Shown: piece by piece, positions 7,280 through 13,071 of the stretch
Layout of the letters: the number at the start of each line of letters is the position of its first letter
Numbering within the stretch: position 1 is the stretch's first letter
Assembly: GCA_902781305.1 (NCBI GenBank)
Contig: CACZIV010000008.1
Span: 89,301 to 126,630, forward strand
DNA: 37,330 nucleotides
Source: Pseudoselenomonas ruminantium
GTDB taxonomy: Bacteria; Bacillota; Negativicutes; Selenomonadales; Selenomonadaceae
Reading direction: 5' to 3'
Position numbers and translations under genes: made by a program
Notes under the pieces: generated by a model
Database searches by the model: none
The model's input: the letters and a program-made list of their open reading frames with translations, nothing else
What the model was told of the DNA's origin: nothing

Positions 7280-7356
7280 GGGGTTATAGCTCAGTTGGTT
7301 AGAGTGTCTCGTTGACATCGAGGAGGTCACAGATTCGAATTCTGTTAACCCCACCA
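7280..7356 (+). tRNA. tRNA-Val (anticodon GAC)
   Basis: A 77-base cloverleaf. The acceptor GGGGTTA pairs with TAACCCC, the D arm is GCTC/GAGT, the anticodon stem is TCTCG/CGAGG with loop TTGACAT (anticodon GAC), and the T arm is ACAGA/TCTGT with loop TTCGAAT. The CCA end is encoded. Confidence 0.93.
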
Positions 7357-7360
7357 TATT

Positions 7361-7437
7361 GCTCGCCTAGCTCAGTTGGCTAGAGCATCTCCGTCACATG
7401 GAGGGGGTCGGGGGTTCGAATCCCTCGGCGAGCACCA
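7361..7437 (+). tRNA. tRNA-Val (anticodon CAC)
   Basis: A 77-base cloverleaf. The acceptor GCTCGCC pairs with GGCGAGC, the anticodon stem is TCTCC/GGAGG with loop GTCACAT (anticodon CAC, codon GUG), and the T loop is TTCGAAT. CCA is encoded. It lies four bases after the first tRNA-Val and is probably processed from the same transcript. Confidence 0.92.
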
Positions 7438-7451
7438 TATAGAGATTTGCA

Positions 7452-7476
7452 GGAGCTGGTGAACAGCTCCTTTTTT
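7452..7476 (+). terminator. Intrinsic terminator of the tRNA-Val operon
   Basis: GGAGCTG (7452-7458) and CAGCTCC (7464-7470) form a 7-bp stem with a 5-base loop, followed by six T. Confidence 0.9.
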
Positions 7477-7528
7477 GATGTTGTCAATGGTGTTTTGAGC
7501 GCTGTGGGGGATTTTTTAATCAGAAGTT

Positions 7529-7554
7529 AATCAAAGTTTAATCAAAGTTTAATC
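7529..7554. repeat. Tandem 11-base direct repeats upstream of the first porin promoter
   Basis: AATCAAAGTTT occurs at 7529-7539 and 7540-7550, followed by AATC. A variant half (AGTTAATC) precedes it. The repeats end ten bases before the -35 box. An 11-base period is about one helical turn, so they may be a regulator site or a curved upstream element. Confidence 0.6.
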
Positions 7555-7563
7555 GAATATCTA

Positions 7564-7592
7564 TTGCAAATCGTTTAGGATTATGTTAGTAT
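7564..7592 (+). promoter_or_regulatory. Likely promoter of the first SLH porin
   Basis: TTGCAA (7564-7569), 17-base spacer, TAGTAT (7587-7592). The same TTGC-type -35 with a 17-base spacer precedes the second and third porin genes. Confidence 0.55.
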
Positions 7593-7625
7593 AACTTAGG
7601 TCTTGAAAAACGAATAGAAATTGTT

Positions 7626-7708
7626 GAGGAAACATGGACACTCGCAAATTCTTCTATTCCGCCTTCAGGACGAATGTTAATTCTATTTATTTGAAGGAGG
7701 AGTTTCTC
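7626..7708 (+). promoter_or_regulatory. Conserved 5' leader of porin 1
   Basis: This leader shares with the second porin gene the blocks GGAAACATGGACACT, TGTTA and GAAGGAGGAG just before the start codon. ACACTCG (in 7633-7645) can pair, with one mismatch, with CGAATGT (near 7671-7677). An ATG at 7634 preceded by GAGGA is in frame with the porin but would add 25 residues in front of a perfect signal peptide, so it is not the porin start. Confidence 0.5.
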
Positions 7709-8998
7709 ATGAAGAAGACTCTCGTATCCGCTCTGACGACCGCTCTGGTTGTTGGTGCTGCAAGCACGACTTTCGCTGCTGCAAATCCGTTCTCCGATGT
7801 TCCTGCTGACCATTGGGCATATGACGCTGTAAGCCAGCTGGCTGCTGATGGCGTTATCGAAGGCTATGGCGACACGACTTTCAAGGGCAACCGTAACATC
7901 ACTCGTTACGAAATGGCTCAGATGGTTGCTAAGGCTATGGCTAAGAGCACTTCTGGCGTTGACAAAGCTCTGGTTGACAAACTGGCTGCTGAATTCGCAG
8001 AAGAACTCAACAACCTCGGTGTTCGCGTAGCTAACCTCGAACGCAACGCTGACATGGTTAAGTGGACGGGCAAAGCTGAGTACACTTATACGCATGACAA
8101 GTACAAAGGTCAGGACGGCGCACGTGATCGTTCTGAGCAGGAAGGTACGTTCCTCTTCCGTCTCGAACCGACTGCTGAAGTAAACAGCAACTGGCATGTA
8201 AAGGCTCGTCTCGATGCCAAGACTTATGCCGGTTCTGACTCCAGCCAGGATAACAGCGCTAAGGTTGAACTGAAGCGTATCTGGGCTCAGGGCGACTATG
8301 ACAAGTTCCAGGTTAAAATTGGTAGATTCGCTCAGATCAACAATGGTACTTTCGCAGATACTCAGTTCTCTGGTGTTGAACTCTCCTATGGTAAGGAAGT
8401 AAAGGGCATCGTAGGTGTTGGTCGTATCAACAAGGACAGCCTGCTTTCCGGTTCTGAACAGCTTCTCCGTAAGTCTGGTTCCTATCAGTATGTTGGCGTT
8501 GGCTACAACAAGGGCAAATTCGATGGTATGCTTTCTTGGCACCATGTAAAAGCTCATGATGGTGCTTTCGGTAGTGTTGTTGATGAAAATCATGTTGGTT
8601 ACAAGAATGATGGCAGCACGAATGATCAGCTGAACATCCTTGGTGTTGAAGCTGCTTACCAGTTCAGCAAGAATGTTGGCGTAAATGGTTTCTATTCCTA
8701 CAACAAGAACGCTGATATCCAGAAGAAAGCTGCTCGTCTCGAAGTAGACTACAAGGGCGCTCAGAAAGAAAACAAGGGCACCTGGGGTGCATGGCTTGCA
8801 TACAGCCACCTCGGCCAGAACGCTATGATTGCTAATCCTTGGGATGCAACGAAGCCGCGCGAAAAAGGCTGGGAAATCGGCGCTAACTACACGCCGTTCA
8901 AGAACATCGTTACGACTGTTCGTTACGGCAAGGACAAGAAGATCCAGGGTGGCCAGAAAGTTGACCGCTTCTTCGGCCGTGTTGAATTCTTCTTCTAA
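7709..8998 (+). CDS. SLH-domain outer-membrane porin (OmpM/Mep45-like), paralogue 1
   Basis: A 429-residue precursor. The signal peptide MKKTLVSALTTALVVGAAST ends at TFA/AAN. One SLH domain spans about residues 25-78 (NPFSDVPADHWAYDAVSQLA; GYGDTTFKGNRNITRYEMAQ). A short helical linker (residues ~85-115, DKALVDKLAAEFAEELNNLG) leads to a beta-rich barrel with alternating aromatic strands that ends in a terminal Phe (GRVEFFF), as outer-membrane barrels do. In Negativicutes such proteins are major outer-membrane proteins; the SLH domain binds polyamine-modified peptidoglycan and so anchors the outer membrane, while the barrel acts as a diffusion channel. ATG 7709 has GAAGGAGGAG seven bases upstream. 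It has its own promoter and terminator and is first of three tandem paralogues. Codon use is strongly biased, suggesting high expression. Confidence 0.92.
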   Translation: MKKTLVSALTTALVVGAASTTFAAANPFSDVPADHWAYDAVSQLAADGVIEGYGDTTFKGNRNITRYEMAQMVAKAMAKSTSGVDKALVDKLAAEFAEELNNLGVRVANLERNADMVKWTGKAEYTYTHDKYKGQDGARDRSEQEGTFLFRLEPTAEVNSNWHVKARLDAKTYAGSDSSQDNSAKVELKRIWAQGDYDKFQVKIGRFAQINNGTFADTQFSGVELSYGKEVKGIVGVGRINKDSLLSGSEQLLRKSGSYQYVGVGYNKGKFDGMLSWHHVKAHDGAFGSVVDENHVGYKNDGSTNDQLNILGVEAAYQFSKNVGVNGFYSYNKNADIQKKAARLEVDYKGAQKENKGTWGAWLAYSHLGQNAMIANPWDATKPREKGWEIGANYTPFKNIVTTVRYGKDKKIQGGQKVDRFFGRVEFFF

Positions 8999-9029
8999 TC
9001 CTTCGATTAGCAGAGTATATGCAACAAAT

Positions 9030-9059
9030 AAAGACCTCCACTTCGGTGGAGGTCTTTTT
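9030..9059 (+). terminator. Terminator of porin 1
   Basis: AAAGACCTCCAC (9030-9041), loop TTCG, GTGGAGGTCTTT (9046-9057), then T-run. The preceding 3' UTR (CCTTCGATTAGCAGAGTATA) is nearly identical after porin 2. Confidence 0.95.
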
Positions 9060-9125
9060 GGTATTCTTTCTGGATTTTGACTGGTATAAATAAAAGAATT
9101 ATCATAAAATTTTCAATATCTGTTC

Positions 9126-9154
9126 TTGCTATATTATTTCGTCTATGATAGAAT
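9126..9154 (+). promoter_or_regulatory. Promoter of the second SLH porin
   Basis: TTGCTA (9126-9131), 17-base spacer, TAGAAT (9149-9154), about 110 bases before the start codon. Confidence 0.7.
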
Positions 9155-9185
9155 AGAAGTTATCTTAAAGAGGGATTGGCGATTG

Positions 9186-9265
9186 ATAAGGAAACATGGA
9201 CACTTTCAATAAGCTGCTCCTTCTTCAAGGCGAGTGTTATTTTTATTTAGAAGGAGGAGATTCTC
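9186..9265 (+). promoter_or_regulatory. Conserved 5' leader of porin 2
   Basis: It shares GGAAACATGGACACT, a GCGAGTGTTA block and GAAGGAGGAG with the leader of porin 1. GGACACT can pair with GAGTGTT. The ATG at 9196 is here out of frame with the porin, so the conserved block is more likely an RNA element than a leader peptide. Confidence 0.5.
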
Positions 9266-10540
9266 ATGAAGAAGGCTCTCGTATCTGCTTTGACGACCGC
9301 TTTGGTTGTTGGCGCTGCAAGCACGACTTTCGCTGCTGCAAATCCGTTCTCCGATGTTCCTGCTGATCATTGGGCATATGACGCTGTAAGCCAGCTGGCT
9401 GCTGATGGCGTTATCGAAGGTTATGGCGACACGACCTTCAAGGGCAACCGTAACATCACGCGTTACGAAATGGCGCAGATGGTTGCTAAAGCTATGGCTA
9501 AGAACACTTCCGGTGCTGACAAGGCTCTGGTTGACAAACTGGCTGCTGAATTCGCAGAAGAACTCAACAACCTTGGTGTTCGCGTAGCTAACCTTGAACG
9601 CAACGCTGACATGGTTAAGTGGAATGGCGAAGCGCGTTATACGTATAAGCATGATAAGACGAAGTACAATGATGGAACTAGTACGACGAAGTCATCTGGC
9701 CCGCTGTTGCTCCGTCTTGAACCTACCGCAGAAGTTAACGACCATTGGAAGGTAAAAGCTCGCTTGGATGCTACTACTTATGCAAATAACGACAGCGGCA
9801 TCAACGAAAAGGGCGAGGATGACAGCAAGGTCACGTTGAAGCGTATTTGGGCACAGGGCAACTACGGCAAGTTCCAGGTTAAACTGGGTAAATTTGCTCA
9901 GATTAACAACGATACGATTGCAGATACCACGTTCTCCGGTGTTGAACTCTCCTATGGCAAGGGAATTAAGGGAATCATTGGTGTTGGCCGTATCAACAAG
10001 AACAGCCTGATTCCTAAACCTGAGCAGCTTATCCGTAAGTCCGGTTCTTATCAGTATGTTGGCGTTCAATATGCCAGCGGTAAATATAAGGGCGGTCTTG
10101 CCTGGCACCATGTAAAGGCTCATGATGGTGATTTTAAATACAAGAATGATGGCAATTCTACGGATCAGATGAACATTATCATTGAAGATGATTCCTACCA
10201 GTTCGACAAGAATATTGGCGTGAAAGGCTTCTATGCTTACAACAATAACGCGGATATTCAGAAGAAAGCCGGTCGTCTGGAATTAGACTACAAGGGTGCT
10301 CAGAAAGAAAATAAGGGCACCTGGGGTGCATGGGTTGCCTACAGCCATCTCGGCAAGAACGCTATGATTGCTAATCCCTGGGATGTTGTAAAACCGGGTG
10401 AAAAAGGCTGGGAAATCGGCGGCAACTACACGTTCCTCAAGAATGTTGTTGGTACTCTCCGTTATGGCAAGACCAAAGACATCGGTGGTACCGGTAAAAA
10501 ATATGACCACTTCTTCGGTCGTGTGCAGTTCTTCTTCTAA
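9266..10540 (+). CDS. SLH-domain outer-membrane porin (OmpM/Mep45-like), paralogue 2
   Basis: A 424-residue precursor. The first ~118 residues (signal peptide, SLH domain, helical linker) are almost identical to paralogue 1, differing at a few positions such as MKKALVS and KNTSGADK. The barrel is clearly related but has diverged in loops (for example DKTKYNDGTSTTKSSG after strand 1) and again ends in FFGRVQFFF. Its 3' UTR and terminator copy those of paralogue 1, pointing to tandem duplication. Expected role: peptidoglycan-anchored porin of the outer membrane, possibly with different pore or surface properties. ATG 9266 follows GAAGGAGGAG. It has its own promoter and terminator. Confidence 0.92.
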   Translation: MKKALVSALTTALVVGAASTTFAAANPFSDVPADHWAYDAVSQLAADGVIEGYGDTTFKGNRNITRYEMAQMVAKAMAKNTSGADKALVDKLAAEFAEELNNLGVRVANLERNADMVKWNGEARYTYKHDKTKYNDGTSTTKSSGPLLLRLEPTAEVNDHWKVKARLDATTYANNDSGINEKGEDDSKVTLKRIWAQGNYGKFQVKLGKFAQINNDTIADTTFSGVELSYGKGIKGIIGVGRINKNSLIPKPEQLIRKSGSYQYVGVQYASGKYKGGLAWHHVKAHDGDFKYKNDGNSTDQMNIIIEDDSYQFDKNIGVKGFYAYNNNADIQKKAGRLELDYKGAQKENKGTWGAWVAYSHLGKNAMIANPWDVVKPGEKGWEIGGNYTFLKNVVGTLRYGKTKDIGGTGKKYDHFFGRVQFFF

Positions 10541-10571
10541 TCCTTCGATTAGCAGAGTATACGCAATCAAC

Positions 10572-10601
10572 AAAGACCTCCACTATGGTGGAGGTCTTTT
10601 T
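10572..10601 (+). terminator. Terminator of porin 2
   Basis: AAAGACCTCCAC (10572-10583), loop TATG, GTGGAGGTCTTT (10588-10599), then T-run; the stem is identical to the porin 1 terminator with only the loop changed. Confidence 0.95.
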
Positions 10602-10614
10602 GTTGTTTACATAG

Positions 10615-10643
10615 TTGCATAATAGCAGATATTTTGTTACAAT
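10615..10643 (+). promoter_or_regulatory. Promoter of the third SLH porin
   Basis: TTGCAT (10615-10620), 17-base spacer, TACAAT (10638-10643). The 5' UTR is about 100 bases and only loosely resembles the leaders of the first two genes. Confidence 0.7.
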
Positions 10644-10748
10644 ACTATACGTGTTCGCTATCAGTGGAAAATCCTCCGGGAAACAAGGAATACAACGGGG
10701 AGTGTATATTGACAGTGGACATAATCGATATCAAGGGAGAAAATTGTA

Positions 10749-12017
10749 ATGAAGAAGACTCTTAGTGCAGCATTGACGACGGCGTTGGTTATTGGTGCTG
10801 CCAGCACTACGTTTGCCGCTGCTAATCCGTTTGCGGATGTTCCGGCTGATCATTGGGCTTATGATGCGGTGAGCCAGCTGGCTGCGGATGGTGTTATCGA
10901 AGGTTATGGCGATAGCACGTTCAAGGGCAATCGTAATATCACGCGTTATGAAATGGCACAGATGGTGGCCAAGGCTATGGCCAAGAACACCAATGGTGCA
11001 GATAAAGCGCTGGTGGATAAACTGGCTGCTGAGTTCGGGGAAGAACTGAACAACCTGGGTGTCCGTGTAGCAAATCTGGAACGCAATGCCGATAAGGTAA
11101 AGTGGAACGGTGAAGCACGTTACCGCTATTGGGATTATCGTGACAAGCAGGCAGATGGCAAAACTGCCAGGACGGACAAGGCAACGATGCAGTTCCGCCT
11201 GCTGCCCACGGCAGAAATCAATGAGAATTGGAAAGTAAAGGCGCGTTTCACTGCTACGAGCAACGCCAAGAACGATACGGCCGGCAATGCAGAAATGACC
11301 TTTGTTTATGCCGATGGCGTATACGATAATGTGGAAATCAAAGTTGGTAAGATGCCGTTTTTCTCGGCCAATGATGATGGTCTGGTGATGGATAATTTCT
11401 TCAGCGGTGCACAGCTTACGGCTGGTAAAGACGTGAAGGTTATTCTGGAGGCTGGCCGTTGGGATATCGCTGGTCAGGGCAACAGCTTTATCAATGCTGC
11501 TGATGTAAAGGACCATGCAGGCTATCAGGGCATTCAGGTTAACTATGAAAAGGACAAAATTTTTGCTGGCGTCGGCTATCGTCACTTCAACAGCACGGTG
11601 TTCAAGACGGTGAATTACAGCAAGAGCGGCAATGATGAAGATGCCAACATCTGGTCTGTAGGCGGCAAGTACACGTTCAACAATATCTGGGCCTTGGGCG
11701 GTGCTTATGCGCAAAACACTAAGGCAGACAGCTATAACAAGTCGGCCAGTGTACAGCTCGATTACAAAAAGGCCAATAAGGTCAATGCTGGCAGCTGGGG
11801 CGCATTCCTGGGGTATCGTCATGTAGGCGCGAATGTATCTCTGGCGCCGACGTTTGATACTACCCGTGCAGCAGCCAATGTCAAGGGCTGGGATTTGGGC
11901 GCAACCTATATCCCCTTCAAGAATACGCTGGTGACGCTGGGCTATTTCAACGGCAAACAGCTCAATAACGACAGAAAGACGCAGACGATGTATGCCCGCT
12001 TGAGCTACTTCTTCTAA
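10749..12017 (+). CDS. SLH-domain outer-membrane porin (OmpM/Mep45-like), paralogue 3
   Basis: A 422-residue precursor. Signal peptide (MKKTLSAALTTALVIGAAST), SLH domain and linker are close to paralogues 1 and 2 at protein level but use different synonymous codons. The barrel (from about residue 118) is a different subtype, with blocks such as VEIKVGKMPFFSANDDGLVM and a C-terminus MYARLSYFF ending in Phe. It is therefore an older paralogue than the first two. Same expected role as an outer-membrane channel tied to the cell wall through SLH. Ribosome binding site AAGGGAGA precedes ATG 10749. A bidirectional terminator follows. Confidence 0.9.
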   Translation: MKKTLSAALTTALVIGAASTTFAAANPFADVPADHWAYDAVSQLAADGVIEGYGDSTFKGNRNITRYEMAQMVAKAMAKNTNGADKALVDKLAAEFGEELNNLGVRVANLERNADKVKWNGEARYRYWDYRDKQADGKTARTDKATMQFRLLPTAEINENWKVKARFTATSNAKNDTAGNAEMTFVYADGVYDNVEIKVGKMPFFSANDDGLVMDNFFSGAQLTAGKDVKVILEAGRWDIAGQGNSFINAADVKDHAGYQGIQVNYEKDKIFAGVGYRHFNSTVFKTVNYSKSGNDEDANIWSVGGKYTFNNIWALGGAYAQNTKADSYNKSASVQLDYKKANKVNAGSWGAFLGYRHVGANVSLAPTFDTTRAAANVKGWDLGATYIPFKNTLVTLGYFNGKQLNNDRKTQTMYARLSYFF

Positions 12018-12030
12018 GATTCTCTGTATG

Positions 12031-12066
12031 AAAAAAATCCGTTCTCGTAAAGAGAGCGGATTTTTT
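12031..12066. terminator. Bidirectional terminator between porin 3 and the Crp-like gene
   Basis: Seven A, AATCCGTTCTC, loop GTAAA, GAGAGCGGATT and six T form a stem flanked by A- and T-runs, serving both converging genes. Confidence 0.9.
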
Positions 12067-12070
12067 GAAA

Positions 12071-12721
12071 TTATTCTTCGCTGAAGGTTTCCTTCAGCAT
12101 TTGCTGCTGATTTTTATCCAAAGTGATTTTTCCATGGAGCAGGGAGATGAATCCCGCCTCTTTCAGTTTGATTACGCCGCGGTTTACGGTCTTGACGCTG
12201 GTGCCAATATCATCGGCAATCTGCTGACGGCTGGTATGGAGGATAAAGAGGTCGGTTTCGATGTCGCCCAATCGTTTCAGCAGATAACTGTGCAGGCGGT
12301 GGAGGCTGGGCAGGAATTTTATCCGTCCGGCCTCGTTGGAGGTGGGGTACATTTTTGCTGCCAGTTGTTGGGCAACGGCCAGAGCAAAGTCATTGTCAAT
12401 CTGCATCCATTGGAGGAAGGTTTCTGCCCGCATGACGATGGCCTCTGTAGTGGTGACAGCCTCATTGGAGGCGGAGTAGAGTTTTTGGCCGGCCAGTACT
12501 TCCAAGTCGCCAATCAGGTCGGAGCTGCCTAGCGAGGCAAAGGTATATCGCTGACCGCTGGCGAATTCATTGCTGACACGGGTTTCCCCTTTCTGCAGAA
12601 GGTAGACATGCTTGACCTCTTCACCCTTGCGGACAATGGTTTCGCCGGGCAGGTAGATTTTGTGGGTGGTCTGTCGCTGTATTTCTTCAGGCATATGGTC
12701 GAGAAAGTATTCCAATTTCAT
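12071..12721 (-). CDS. Crp/Fnr-family transcriptional regulator
   Basis: A 216-residue protein with an N-terminal cyclic-nucleotide-binding-type beta-roll (about residues 10-120; LPGETIVRKGEEVKHVYLLQ and the GDLEVLAGQ phosphate-cassette-like segment) and a C-terminal winged helix (TSRQQIADDIGTSVKTVNRG, then KEAGFISLLHGKITL). The Cys set of oxygen-sensing Fnr is absent, and cAMP-contact residues are not clearly present, so the ligand is unknown. The gene reads away from the GGDEF-EAL gene, with a 350-base divergent region between them. AAAGGA lies upstream of the start. Its targets are unknown; the adjacent porin genes are candidates by position only. Confidence 0.88.
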   Translation of the reverse strand: MKLEYFLDHMPEEIQRQTTHKIYLPGETIVRKGEEVKHVYLLQKGETRVSNEFASGQRYTFASLGSSDLIGDLEVLAGQKLYSASNEAVTTTEAIVMRAETFLQWMQIDNDFALAVAQQLAAKMYPTSNEAGRIKFLPSLHRLHSYLLKRLGDIETDLFILHTSRQQIADDIGTSVKTVNRGVIKLKEAGFISLLHGKITLDKNQQQMLKETFSEE

Positions 12722-12864
12722 AGAGTATGGTCCTTTCTAAATAGCTGTTTTCTTCATTATATATTATTTTCCGCAAATAAAAAAGATATTTTGAGGTCGA
12801 ATGTCCTTTCTTTCTTGATGAGAAAAAGATAAACTAATCACATATCAAGTTTTCTTTTCCTCAT
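12722..12864. other. Divergent intergenic segment, A+T rich
   Basis: Between the Crp-like start and the structured segment at 12865 I see no coding region. A TATAAT-like sequence on the minus strand near 12755-12762 may belong to the Crp-like gene, but it lacks a convincing -35 box. CTTGAT near 12815 and ATCAAG near 12844 are inverted copies. Confidence 0.35.
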
Positions 12865-12977
12865 GAATCTTGTTTTCCAGGCAAGATTCCTACGGCGCCG
12901 GCAAGGTGCCAAGAATTTACATAAAGCTTTTGATGAAAGACTCTGTTTCGTTCCTGCAAGACGAGATAGAGTCTTTT
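12865..12977 (+). ncRNA. Candidate structured RNA: three consecutive hairpins
   Basis: Three stems follow one another: GAATCTTG/CAAGATTC (12865-12872 with 12882-12889, perfect), GGCGCC/GGTGCC (12894-12899 with 12905-12910), and a 15-base stem AAGACTCTGTTTCGT with ACGAGATAGAGTCTT (12937-12951 with 12961-12975) followed by TTTT. The third could act as a terminator or attenuator. It matches no riboswitch consensus I know. A separate TATAAT (13011-13016) lies downstream, before the GGDEF-EAL gene. The segment could be a small RNA, a leader or a regulatory DNA region; strand is inferred from the T-run. Confidence 0.4.
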
Positions 12978-13071
12978 GTCATTTAGCAGGATTTTTGCCG
13001 GTCGATGTAGTATAATAACAATAGTGTACCTATGGGCGTGGTAAAACTCACACAGTAAAGAAGGCGATATT

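Noticed and set aside
7280-7437. Integration of the left-hand accessory block into the tRNA-Val genes
   Set aside because: Elements normally enter at the 3' end of tRNAs; the block lies on the 5' side, no integrase is present, and no second copy of the tRNA end was seen on the left.
7529-7554. A CRISPR array
   Set aside because: Only two full 11-base units without spacers, and no cas genes in the window.
7634-7708. An N-terminal extension of porin 1 from ATG 7634
   Set aside because: It would bury a perfect signal peptide, the strong GAAGGAGGAG site belongs to ATG 7709, and in porin 2 the equivalent ATG is out of frame.
7586-8809. Long open frames on the minus strand opposite the porin and other strongly expressed genes
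   Set aside because: They mirror the codon structure of the plus-strand genes, lack ribosome binding sites and resemble no family.
12865-13071. A c-di-GMP riboswitch upstream of the GGDEF-EAL gene
   Set aside because: The conserved GEMM core and tetraloop-receptor pattern is not present; only generic hairpins are seen.
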